Shown here one piece after another: positions 58,801-64,000 of a stretch of DNA of 64,000 bases; position 1 is the stretch's first letter; each line of letters opens with the position of its first letter. Source of the DNA: Sequoia sempervirens (lineage: Eukaryota; Streptophyta; Pinopsida; Cupressales; Cupressaceae). Both the position numbers and the translations under genes were made by a program. A model generated the notes under the pieces. That model was not told the origin of the DNA and made no database searches. It worked only from the letters and a program-made list of their open reading frames with translations. The stretch lies in NCBI GenBank assembly GCA_007258455.2, contig VDFB02296858.1, positions 55,891 to 119,890 on the forward strand. The letters run 5' to 3'.

Positions 58801-61365
58801 GACCAATTCTAACACGTGATAAGGTTCAGCATTCCAATAAACAGAGGGCAGAAGGTAAAATTTTGGAAGCAAATGTGGCAAGTCCTTGTCGCCATGTAAA
58901 TCTTGGTTATCATCACACTCAACATGGTGAGATGGCAAGGAAATGGAGAGGCAGAAATAGAATTGATGCAAGCGGAAGGACATGGCAATTTCCTCTTGCC
59001 ATGTCTAACGAAATTCTTTGATTAATACCTCTGGTGGTTCCTTCATTAAACACCATAATTGATCACCATTGTGAGTGCAGCATGACTAGAGGGATGGAGA
59101 TAGACATGGTAAGTCCTACTTTAGAAAATGCATACTATAGTTAGAAATCCAGCCCATACCCCAATTGCTCACAGAAAGGGATGAGGCGCTCAACTACACG
59201 AAGCCATAGGATGAAAGTTAATACCTTTTAACTACAAATGATTCGATCAGAAAGAGGTTAGCTCTCTTCGACTCAACTGCATTTAATATTTATCAATGAG
59301 TAGATTGGTGTTCATGCAAATAAAAGCTAACAACTAAATAGTTCAAACTAGGTTTGGATATTGAGGACAGGCTCTGTATCTGTGCAGAATTAGCCATCAT
59401 GTTTAAGGAAGTAAGACTAAACACTGCTTTGAGAATCGTACAGTCAAAGCAGGTGCTTAAGACAATCAGAAGAAGTCCTATGTATTCTTGTATAACATAT
59501 ACCAATCTTCATCCAGCTATTGGGAAAATGAAATATGGCAATAAAAGCAACCATAAACTAGCCAAAACCTCTAGACTGATGTCAGATCAAACAGATCCCT
59601 TGCAACTGCATGCTGAAAAAAGCTATGAAATTGGGTAATGGGCTGAAACAGATAGCTTTTTCATTCTCACATCTTGATCTTCTTTGCATTCTACCTTTCA
59701 GTTTCCTGAAAAGCCCTGCAACAAGGATTTAACATTCTATTTCTTCATCTATTTACACCAACAGAGCAGTCTCATCTGGTGCAAATATCATTCAAATTTT
59801 GGTTTAGATAGATTTACTGCTGATTTTGTTACCTTGCGTATAGATGCAGCAAACCCACTTGTGTAAATTCACTTCTAGAGAACTGAGAACCATCTTCAAG
59901 CCAATCAGAGCTTTCCTAATGGTTTATTTTCCAGCAAATGTTGCCCCAGTGCTCTGCATCTAATTGATCACGTTGAATTTTAAACCAAACCATGCTTCAT
60001 ATTATGTAATTGTCTGCTACCCTGCCCAGCTAACAATAAAGTTAAGATTATGTAAATGTCTAACCCTACAGATTCACGCTAATTATAAAGCAGACAAAAT
60101 TAAGTGTAGATAATGCCAGATCCTCAATCTGGCAATTGTCCCCGAGCTCAAAGATTTTCAGGCTTGTTTCGAGGGGGGCAAATAACAAAGGCACTGAACA
60201 TATTGAATCTTAGATTAAAAGGATATCAAAAATATTTTTACATTCAACACATAAGAACTACCATTCTGCTGTGCTTGGGTATCTTTAAAAAAACATCTTA
60301 AATTTCAAAGTACGAGGTCTTAGGCTTACTTTAGGCTAATGGCACCAAACATATTTAATCTAAAAATAAGTGAAATCCAAAATTATCCTACGCACAAGAA
60401 TTTCATGCTGCAAAGGAGTAATTCTAATTGTTTTTTAAGTTATCTATTTTCCAAAGTTTGTACCACATTTAAACGGGCTACATTACAGAAAACATCGATC
60501 CCCATTGACTGTTGACCCAATATAAATCAATGCACAAAAAGTTGATTGTCTTCAGACACAAAATAGGCCAATGCTACAAGAAACGACAGCCAAAATGATC
60601 AACAAAACCAAGGGGGAAGCAAAAGATGAAGTAAAAACTAAACTAAAAGCAGAATCTAACAACAGATCCTTAAAACAGCCAAAATTAAAAATAATCTTCA
60701 CATATTGCTTCATAAGACAACGGTTTCCATGCAAACTTCACCGCATTGTGACTCAAAGAGCCACTGTAAAAATTAACCACAACCTCTAAGTGGCGACGGT
60801 TTTTCCCTACTCTGCTTATCATCCGTTAAACACAGTCGTAATTTTCGGAACGTGGATCGAACCATGAAGAAAAAAGAAAAAAGAAAAAAAAATTCCCTTC
60901 AACAGAACTTACGAAATCTAAATATTGATTAGAAAAATTACAGGAAACGAAATAAATCAAAACGTGTATTTCGAACAAACAGTAAAATAAAAATTTAAAA
61001 CAAGTTTCACAAATTCCCTGATGAAACAGCTTTTTCCGCTCAATTTGGCTCGGATAGTGACTCAAAAGCACAACAGAAAACAAAGGCACTGTAAAATTAA
61101 TCACATTCTCTAAATCGCGGCACTGTTTCCTTACTCTGGATATCACATATTGAACAAAGCTATGAAAATCGGTTCAAGGATCGAATCTGCGACCTCTCTA
61201 TCAAAAGTGCCAAGAAAATAAAAATCCTTTCAACACACCTAAAAATACCTAAGAAATAGTCTAAAATTTACAGGAAAATAATAAAATCTAACTCACAGTC
61301 TTGGAAGGTTCAAGGATCGAAGCCATGCGAATAGGCTCCTCGAGCAACAAATGAGCTCCCTGCAT
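26617..61365 (-). CDS. cytosolic-type pyruvate kinase, 16 exons, complete (gene span)
   Basis: Pyruvate kinase transfers phosphate from phosphoenolpyruvate to ADP, giving ATP and pyruvate in the last step of glycolysis. Exons 5' to 3': 61297-61365, 50090-50186, 49796-49893, 48938-49093, 48130-48207, 47885-48016, 40973-41053, 40374-40445, 40147-40236, 36928-37072, 36651-36739, 36423-36518, 36205-36272, 35775-35874, 27266-27325, 26617-26769. They sum to 1584 bp, 527 residues, with all junctions GT-AG and in frame. The length equals, from memory, that of the divergent Arabidopsis cytosolic class (At3g52990 type). There is no transit peptide, hence the cytosolic call. The barrel holds FAKIEN (254-259, catalytic Lys256), RGNLGID (280-286) and [17 protein letters not shown] (324-340). 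The B domain is about 95-195 and the C domain about 370-527. The class-specific changes are RGNLG for RGDLG and LGAET for LSGET. Introns 1, 6, 9 and 14 are 11110, 6831, 3074 and 8449 bp; the rest are 113-730 bp. Confidence 0.95.
27030..27064. repeat. AT-rich simple repeat in intron 15
   Basis: This run of ATAT and ATAATAT words lies midway in the 496-bp intron 15. The rest of the intron shows no other feature. Confidence 0.7.
27266..27325 (-). CDS. pyruvate kinase exon 15
   Basis: This 60-bp exon encodes residues 458-477, [20 protein letters not shown], which match the class almost exactly. The acceptor is AATGCAG and the donor GTAAGA. Confidence 0.95.
28198..28205. repeat. 8-bp target duplication, left copy
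   Basis: GTTAAAAG is identical to 29990-29997. The corresponding unfilled site at the next unit junction is GTTAATAG at 30389-30396. Confidence 0.8.
28533..28908. mobile_element. TA-flanked MITE (Tc1/mariner-like), 376 bp
   Basis: The ends are inverted repeats of about 25 bp: GGGGAGAGCGGCCTATAATG on the left and, reverse-complemented, GGGGAGAGGGGCCTATAGTG on the right. Both continue with GAGCA. The dinucleotide TA flanks both sides (28531-28532 and 28909-28910), as for Tc1/mariner or Stowaway-type elements. It has no coding capacity and is nested in the hAT-like element. Confidence 0.75.
29140..29549. mobile_element. long foldback element (about 190-bp inverted arms)
   Basis: The left arm (about 29140-29330) and right arm (about 29357-29549) are reverse complements with only a few mismatches, separated by about 26 bp. 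Each arm contains two copies of a segment around TTTTTACGAGCCAAACTCAT, so direct and inverted repeats are combined. A transcript through it, on either strand, would form a very stable hairpin. No clear target duplication was found. Confidence 0.85.
29990..29997. repeat. 8-bp target duplication, right copy
   Basis: GTTAAAAG lies directly after CATGTAATACAG, the right end of the hAT-like element. Confidence 0.8.
34523..34556. repeat. isolated C/G-only run
   Basis: Thirty-one consecutive C or G bases, then TCC, sit in strongly AT-rich DNA. The G-rich strand is the sense strand of the pyruvate kinase transcript and contains several runs of three or more G. Confidence 0.85.
34693..34745. repeat. 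fragment resembling the left end of the 55317-56325 element
   Basis: CTAAGTTGCTGAATCTGGTT and the later TTCAAGGATCC resemble CTAAGTTACTGATTCAG and TTCGAGGATCC at 55317-55366. The other end was not found. Confidence 0.4.
34794..34850. repeat. (AT)n microsatellite
   Basis: This is about 57 bp of uninterrupted alternating A and T. It lies in intron 14. Confidence 0.95.
35775..35874 (-). CDS. pyruvate kinase exon 14
   Basis: This exon completes Lys424 and encodes 425-457, [20 protein letters not shown] to TGAFQ. It lies in the C-terminal domain, with KYRP as in other family members. The acceptor is CCCCAG and the donor GTATGC, which opens the 8449-bp intron 14. Confidence 0.93.
36205..36272 (-). 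CDS. pyruvate kinase exon 13 (68 bp, begins with a donor consensus)
   Basis: This exon encodes residues 402-423 plus two bases of codon 424: [20 protein letters not shown] then TA. The junction reads TTTCAG|GTAAGT, so the first six exon bases are themselves a perfect donor consensus. At 68 bp, skipping it would shift the frame. The real donor is GTAATT, weaker than the one inside the exon start. Confidence 0.92.
36423..36518 (-). CDS. pyruvate kinase exon 12
   Basis: This exon encodes residues 370-401, [20 protein letters not shown] to CIATSA, the hinge into the C-terminal domain. The acceptor is CATGCAG and the donor a strong GTAAGT. Confidence 0.93.
36651..36739 (-). CDS. pyruvate kinase exon 11
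   Basis: This exon completes Gly340 and encodes 341-369, [20 protein letters not shown] to RICAE. LGAET (346-350) replaces the common LSGET. The acceptor is TTACAG and the donor GTGAGT. Confidence 0.94.
36928..37072 (-). CDS. pyruvate kinase exon 10
   Basis: This exon encodes residues 292-339 and one base of codon 340: [20 protein letters not shown], then [20 protein letters not shown]. It contains the most conserved part of the barrel. Thr313 sits at the catalytic threonine position (ITRVVDSM here, ATQMLESM in the main class). The intron after it is in phase 1. Confidence 0.96.
37073..40146 (-). other. intron 9 (3074 bp)
   Basis: This intron is AT-rich DNA. A plus-strand stretch at about 38440-39720 reads in broken frames, including 38444-38698, and may be an old retroelement. 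I could not name a domain. A 27-bp unit, GGAACAATGCTAGAAATTGC plus flanking bases, is repeated in tandem at 39212-39238 and 39239-39265. Confidence 0.6.
40147..40236 (-). CDS. pyruvate kinase exon 9
   Basis: This exon encodes residues 262-291, [20 protein letters not shown] to DLPPEK. In RGNLGID (280-286), Asn282 stands at the position of the usual Asp metal ligand. The acceptor is GTTGTAG and the donor GTCAGA. Confidence 0.94.
40374..40445 (-). CDS. pyruvate kinase exon 8
   Basis: This exon encodes residues 238-261, [19 protein letters not shown] then IENIE. Lys256 is the catalytic lysine and Glu258 a metal ligand by family alignment. The acceptor is GTGTAG and the donor GTATGC. Confidence 0.93.
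40973..41053 (-). CDS. pyruvate kinase exon 7
   Basis: This exon encodes residues 211-237, [18 protein letters not shown] to HAEDIRQ, corresponding to the D-I-x-L-S-F strand of other pyruvate kinases. The acceptor is GTAG and the donor GTAAAA. Confidence 0.93.
41640..44090 (+). pseudogene. LINE remnant (ORF1 and endonuclease), antisense to the gene
   Basis: The ORF1 part reads [18 protein letters not shown] (about 42010-42070), a further [10 protein letters not shown] (42220-42250), and an intact CX2CX4HX4C zinc knuckle, [14 protein letters not shown], at 42379-42420. The start of ORF2 shows the endonuclease: [14 protein letters not shown] then LLQETKLNL (43065-43165), and [16 protein letters not shown] (43357-43404). 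Traces of the next region continue to about 44030. Frames are broken throughout and the reverse transcriptase is missing. It differs from the ORF1-only LINEs at 19.2 and 57.2 kb. Confidence 0.7.
43537..43797 (+). repeat. three tandem copies of an 87-bp unit inside the LINE
   Basis: The units start at 43537, 43624 and 43711. Each has GATCCTTTTTT, GCTAGAATCCACTTTCTTTA and GAAGAAGTC, with small differences between copies. Confidence 0.85.
44862..44893 (+). repeat. GGA-rich simple repeat
   Basis: The run consists of GGAGGAGG and GGGGGAGG words and is G-rich on the plus strand. The pyruvate kinase transcript would therefore carry the C-rich complement. Confidence 0.85.
46210..46217. repeat. 8-bp target duplication, left copy
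   Basis: GGAAAAAC matches the empty site GGAAAAAC at 45790-45797 in the sister copy. Confidence 0.8.
46218..47070. mobile_element. hAT-like non-autonomous element, 853 bp
   Basis: The terminal inverted repeats are CAGTGTTCCAC on the left and CAGTGTTACAC (reverse complement) on the right. Flanking octamers GGAAAAAC and GGAAAAAT differ by one base. The sister duplicate without the insertion shows the original site, so both edges are certain. The element has GC-rich ends and a minisatellite core at 46360-46530. The overlapping frames on both strands here come from that repeat and not from a gene. Confidence 0.85.
46360..46530. repeat. minisatellite GGAAACTTCTGGGAGACT
   Basis: Seven or so imperfect units of about 20-22 bp are built on GGAAACTTCTGGGAGACTCC. 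They lie within the hAT-like element. Confidence 0.85.
47071..47078. repeat. 8-bp target duplication, right copy
   Basis: GGAAAAAT has one change from the left copy and from the empty site at 45790-45797. Confidence 0.75.
47335..47679. mobile_element. foldback MITE in intron 6
   Basis: The arms 47335-47507 and 47517-47679 are reverse complements over about 160 bp, for example GATGTGAAATTCTTGCGGAT on the left and its complement near 47610. The centre is CCAAAATTGTGGATGTGTTGG. The left arm has about 10 extra bases (GATAGACAAC). It lies about 205 bp downstream of exon 6 in the transcript. Confidence 0.8.
47885..48016 (-). CDS. pyruvate kinase exon 6
   Basis: This exon encodes residues 167-210, [20 protein letters not shown] to SDADKH, with [15 protein letters not shown] closing the B domain. 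The acceptor is GTGCAG and the donor GTAAGC. A foldback element begins about 205 bp downstream in intron 6. Confidence 0.93.
48130..48207 (-). CDS. pyruvate kinase exon 5
   Basis: This exon encodes residues 141-166, [20 protein letters not shown] to TSVWLE, part of the B domain. The acceptor is CTACAG and the donor GTTAAG, a weaker donor than its neighbours. The intron that follows is only 113 bp. Confidence 0.92.
48938..49093 (-). CDS. pyruvate kinase exon 4
   Basis: This exon encodes residues 89-140, [15 protein letters not shown] to [14 protein letters not shown] stands where most pyruvate kinases have DTKGPE; the Lys change is expected for this class, but Ala96 instead of Pro looks unusual. 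The B domain starts here. The acceptor is GACAG and the donor GTATGA. Confidence 0.92.
49796..49893 (-). CDS. pyruvate kinase exon 3
   Basis: This exon encodes residues 56-88, [20 protein letters not shown] to KKLCA. ARFDFS replaces the usual ARLNFSHG substrate-binding stretch; the Arg is kept, while Asn and His are changed. The acceptor is TGGCAG and the donor GTAAGT. Confidence 0.93.
50090..50186 (-). CDS. pyruvate kinase exon 2
   Basis: This exon encodes residues 24-55 and the first base of codon 56: [20 protein letters not shown] and onward to [15 protein letters not shown] is the start of the barrel domain. The acceptor is TTGCAG, the donor GTGAGT, and intron 2 is in phase 1. Confidence 0.93.
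51335..52294 (+). mobile_element. truncated LTR element of the TGTTAGAGTAAA family
   Basis: The perfect 5-bp target duplication TGAAC is at 51330-51334 and 52295-52299. A partial 5' LTR starts at 51335 and runs out at about 51540. A 375-bp 3' LTR (51920-52294) follows a short purine tract (ATGGGGG). Between them only about 380 bp of 3' interior remain. This part resembles the 3' interior of the 5720-8699 element, with GGTTTTCTC, a line-up of TCTCCA words and GGGTACCCATCAAGCC. The 3' part of the first LTR and most of the interior are deleted. Confidence 0.75.
52830..53185 (+). pseudogene. hAT transposase C-terminal remnant
   Basis: The plus strand reads [20 protein letters not shown] at 52892-52950, the hallmark (S/C)ERNWS-F--IH-K-RN block of plant hAT (DUF659/hAT-C) transposases. 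A degraded RLEDLVYS follows (about 52970). A 53-codon open end at 53024-53185 contains [18 protein letters not shown] and a Ser/Asp-rich tail. Upstream domains, including the DDE residues, are absent. It could be a relic of the transposases that mobilised hAT-like elements here, but no direct link is visible. Confidence 0.7.
55317..56325. mobile_element. hAT-like element, 1009 bp, 8-bp target duplication
   Basis: ATAATTTC is found at 55309-55316 and again at 56326-56333. The ends read CTAAGTTACTG and, reverse-complemented, CGAAGTTACCG. Subterminal regions are rich in GGTTCG on the left and CGAACC on the right, giving a long imperfect inverted structure. No transposase was recognised in the 55600-56050 interior. 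Confidence 0.75.
57170..58555 (+). mobile_element. second ORF1-only LINE, plus strand, with poly(A) tail
   Basis: ORF1 pieces in shifting frames give [20 protein letters not shown] (57298-57360), [20 protein letters not shown] (about 57509-57568), [20 protein letters not shown] (about 57630-57690) and [11 protein letters not shown] (zinc knuckle, about 57690-57722). After the Ser-rich tail the sequence goes directly to a 3' tail and A10 at 58546-58555. No endonuclease or reverse transcriptase is present. The 5' edge is uncertain and no target duplication was found. [14 protein letters not shown] is close to KQLLDYEGLPFRCR of the LINE at 19.2-20.9 kb. Confidence 0.65.
58590..58888. repeat. tandem duplication of about 150 bp
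   Basis: The two copies are 58590-58738 and 58739-58888. Both include TCCTTATCARTTTAAA, AATTTATTAAAT and GGTAAARTTTTGGAAGCAAA. Confidence 0.85.
61297..61365 (-). CDS. pyruvate kinase exon 1
   Basis: This exon encodes residues 1-23, from [20 protein letters not shown] to SKT. The ATG (61365-61363) is chosen because the peptide matches the known N-terminus of this class ([18 protein letters not shown]) residue for residue after the first few. The donor is GTGAGT and intron phase is 0. The sense strand just upstream is A/G-rich (GGAAGGAGAAGG), as in many plant 5' UTRs. Confidence 0.93.
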
Positions 61366-62330
61366 TTTGATTTTATTTCCTTTTCCTTCTCCTTCCTTTC
61401 TTTACAATCTGAAACGAAGCTTCTCCTTCGATTAAAAGCTTGACAAATTACAGAGAGTTTGTCTGTTGCAGTGTTGAGAGTGCGAAAGGAGTTATTAATG
61501 GACGCCGAAATTCTGCACTCTTCTCTCTGCCGCTGGTTTCCGAGTTCGCTGTTACGTTTGACTTCCTTGCCTACTCTTCTTTTCTATATTGGCCGGTTCA
61601 AATCGACGGCGCACGTCGATTGCTTTCGAAATGGAATGACGACCGTTGATGTAAAGTTGTTTTCCGGTCCACCGTCCACGTATTCTTTGATTCTACAGGC
61701 AGACCTGCGTTTTCTTTTTAATTCTTTTTGCTCTTTTAACTGAAACTTTAGTTAATTAGTATTCATTGTACTTTGTGAATTCTTTTTACCATGACTGTGG
61801 GCCACGGTAAAGCGGTTTTTTTCTTTCATCCTATGGTAAAATCACAACATAGGAGTTGTGGGTCCCCCATTCTTGATTTTTAAACCCTGTTTCGGACTTT
61901 GGGACCCCCGACAGTGGTATTCTTTTCGTACTTGTGGCCGCATATAATAATCGAGGGGAGAGAGGCCAATACTTGCGTGCGCATATAGAATTATTTTTAA
62001 TTTTGTTTCTTTAAATTGGAATGAAGTAGTAGACAAACGGCACGGCTATAAAGTTGGCTTGCGTGTCATTAAATGGTAAGTCACGTCGACATCATCTAGA
62101 TTTTTGAAATTCAACGTAAAGTATATTATGGGTATATTTTGGGTATTATTTGAGCAGATATCCCCCATGTAACATCGTGGCAACCTAACTTTCAAATGAG
62201 GTGGTAGATAACTCATCCCGGAATATTGGATGGTCAAGTCATTTTCTATTTAGTTTGGGAGAATAGTTTAATATATTGATAATAGAGTAATTTTGTATAA
62301 AGTTTTGTAATTTTTAATCTTTATTATTGT
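61366..62330 (-). promoter_or_regulatory. upstream region of the pyruvate kinase gene
   Basis: Directly before the ATG the sense strand is A/G-rich for about 50 bases, as expected for a plant 5' UTR. A CCAAT followed by TATAGAAA lies at about 61581-61592 on the minus strand and could be a core promoter roughly 215 bases from the ATG. This is a weak call. The GC content is higher between 61500 and 61680 than in the flanks. Plus-strand open frames at 61440-61743 overlap in two phases and are not recognised. Confidence 0.3.
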
Positions 62331-62534
62331 GTATAGATATTTATGAAATTGATTGTGATATTTTGATGATCTATTATGGAGTATGATTGATTGGAAATGT
62401 TGATGAATGAAAATTTATATATGGTCAAATTTGTATAGATTTTTATGAAATTGATAATAATATTTTGATGATTTATCATGGAGTATGATTAATTGGAAAT
62501 GTTGATGAATGAAAAATTCTACATGGTCAAATTT
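62331..62534. repeat. two tandem copies of a 102-bp unit
   Basis: 62331-62432 and 62433-62534 both start GTATAGAT and end ATGGTCAAATTT, about 88 percent identical by eye. Confidence 0.9.
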
Positions 62535-62850
62535 AAAAATATCCATACAAAATGTCATGATTGTGAAAATTTAATGGTCTTCATGTATTTTCATACACAT
62601 ACATTTTGATATATTTACTCACATTTCATCCATACAGATATATTAATTATTTATTTTATATTACACAATTATTGGACTTATACGCTCACATTGACACTTT
62701 TGTATTCACCTGAATTGACCTTTTCCACTATCTCGAGTCATTTTCACAAACACATGGTTAATCCCACATATTCAAATTTGACCCATAACTTTTCAAAACT
62801 TAAATTCAATTTTTGGTCGACTATCACCTATAATCTTCTCTTTGAATTGG

Positions 62851-63019
62851 CTAAACACACATTTGTGCAATTTATTGCTATGTACTAAACACACATTTGT
62901 TCAATTTATTACTATGTGCTAAACAACATTTGTGCAATTTATTGCTATGTACTAAACACACATTTGTGCAATTTATTGCTATATACTAAACACACATTTG
63001 TTCAATTTATTTCTATGTA
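62851..63019. repeat. five tandem copies of a 34-bp unit
   Basis: Units start near 62851, 62885, 62919, 62952 and 62986. The unit is CTAAACACACATTTGTGCAA followed by TTTATTGCTATGTA, with few changes. Confidence 0.9.
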
Positions 63020-64000
63020 TTTATGTTAAGAGACATTCAATTGCACTCATTGTCATCATTGAATAACATTAAATATCATTGTCATTTACAAAAAGAGAAT
63101 GTTAGGAGTATTTAAATATCACTCTAGAGCATTTATACAGTCGAAGTTTGGTGTCTTCAATATTTTAGCTATTTTATATAGACTAACTTGGGAGAACATG
63201 TCCCCTAACAACACAAATAGCCCTCCAAAGTTACTTTTCAATACAATAAATTTTAGATAGTAGAAGAAGCAAAGGCAAATCCAACAAATCCACAACCAAA
63301 ATTGTGCAAATTGTTGAATTATTTCAACAAGTGTAGAACATTTTCAAGAGCATAGATCTAACAACAATTTGCAAACTCAACTCCACACAGTATAAATTGA
63401 GTGTCTGCAATTCAATATATGTATAGAATTGCTCTTCTCCTTCAAACATGGAGCTAAGTGCCTTATCTTTCACATTACTATTTTAAAATACATGTGCTTA
63501 TAAGTGTCAATTATCAATCTAGATTATTTTAATGCTTATATGTATGCATCTTATTAGATTAGCTCAGATTAAATTTTGAAGAAGTTTTTTTTTTTTTTAG
63601 ATTTTAGTGAATCCACTCAATCTTGCAACCTAGTTTTCCTCCCAAAGTTTCTAGTCATTATTGGGGTTTTTTTTTTAATTTCTAATTTTTTTATTTTAGA
63701 GCTTATTTTTAAATACTAACTTCCTTTCATGCTTATGCTTCATAAATACATCCTCACTTGGGGTTTGGTGTGTTTATTAAGCATATCATAAAATTTATCT
63801 ACTCTTGCATTCACTTTACAATCTAGAAAGCTTGCATTTTATTTCAAATCTAATTTGAATTGGTTTCTAATCTACTAACATATTGTGGACAATTTACATA
63901 TTATTGCATTGTTATTGCCAAGGTTGTACATCCATATTACATGTTCTTGTGACCCCTACAATCCTTATCCTTGGATGGGTCGTTATTTTTACATAATGGA
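63020..64000. other. AT-rich DNA, nothing recognised
   Basis: There are no open frames of note, no repeats with clear ends and no RNA gene. T runs at 63587 and 63668 are simple sequence. Confidence 0.5.

Larger units (their letters stand above)
50187..61296 (-). other. intron 1 (11110 bp)
   Basis: This intron separates the short first exon from the rest. It contains a truncated LTR element, a hAT transposase remnant, a hAT-like element, an ORF1-only LINE and a local duplication, described separately. The stretches 50187-51330, 53190-55300, 56340-57160 and 58890-61290 show no recognisable gene. A long first intron is common for plant housekeeping genes and may hold regulatory sites, but I see none by eye. 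Confidence 0.85.

Noticed and set aside
61440..61743. Plus-strand frames as a divergent gene sharing the pyruvate kinase promoter
   Set aside because: Two overlapping phases, no recognised protein and no splice-flanked continuation. More likely part of the GC-richer promoter region.
62851..63019. Regular 34-bp repeats as a CRISPR array
   Set aside because: The repeats are directly adjacent without unique spacers, there are no cas genes, and the context is a plant nuclear genome.
1..64000. A new multi-gene system, such as a biosynthetic cluster or defence locus
   Set aside because: Only one intact gene was found. All other coding traces are parts of retrotransposons or DNA transposons.

Overview
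The window looks like nuclear DNA of a large-genome seed plant. A gymnosperm, probably a conifer, is the best fit, but this is an inference: the DNA is AT-rich, full of decayed retrotransposons, and holds one intact plant gene whose introns reach 11.1, 8.4 and 6.8 kb. A large angiosperm genome is not excluded. There are no bacterial-type operons, CRISPR arrays, rRNAs or tRNAs that I can recognise.

The only intact gene is on the minus strand, 61365 down to 26617: a cytosolic-type pyruvate kinase. I assembled 16 exons by reading splice sites and the protein. They join to 1584 bp (527 residues plus stop) with every junction in frame and GT-AG throughout, so about 1.6 kb of coding sequence is spread over 34.75 kb. 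It belongs to the divergent plant cytosolic class with altered active-site motifs (RGNLG instead of RGDLG, LGAET instead of LSGET).

Left flank, 1-26.6 kb: nested, decayed transposable elements. A copia-like solo LTR (about 1474-3045) and another solo LTR (4527-4851) precede a decayed Ty3/gypsy gag-protease element (about 4.9-12.9 kb). That element carries two later insertions: an LTR element with identical-length LTRs, perfect target duplication and no gag/pol (5720-8699), and a minus-strand solo LTR (9444-11063). The stretch 13-18.8 kb has nothing I can name. A second decayed gypsy pol (about 18.8-22.9 kb) is split by an ORF1-only LINE (19223-20906) with a 15-bp target duplication.

Inside the gene, the large introns are inflated by transposons. 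Intron 14 holds a locally duplicated unit, a 1784-bp hAT-like element with an 8-bp target duplication, and nested in that a TA-flanked MITE and a 410-bp foldback. Intron 6 holds a LINE remnant, a tandem duplication with a second hAT-like element whose empty site survives in the sister copy, and a foldback about 200 bp from exon 6. Intron 1 holds a truncated LTR element, a hAT transposase remnant, a third hAT-like element with an 8-bp target duplication and a second ORF1-only LINE. Introns 2, 5, 8 and 10-13 stay short (113-330 bp).

Right flank, 61.4-64 kb: the gene's upstream region, then AT-rich DNA with two small tandem arrays. I found no convincing new biological system. The most interesting leads are a recursive-splice-like AG|GTAAGT at exon 13, the unusual catalytic residues, the ORF1-only LINEs, the internally dated hAT insertions, and hairpin or G-rich structures in the pre-mRNA.
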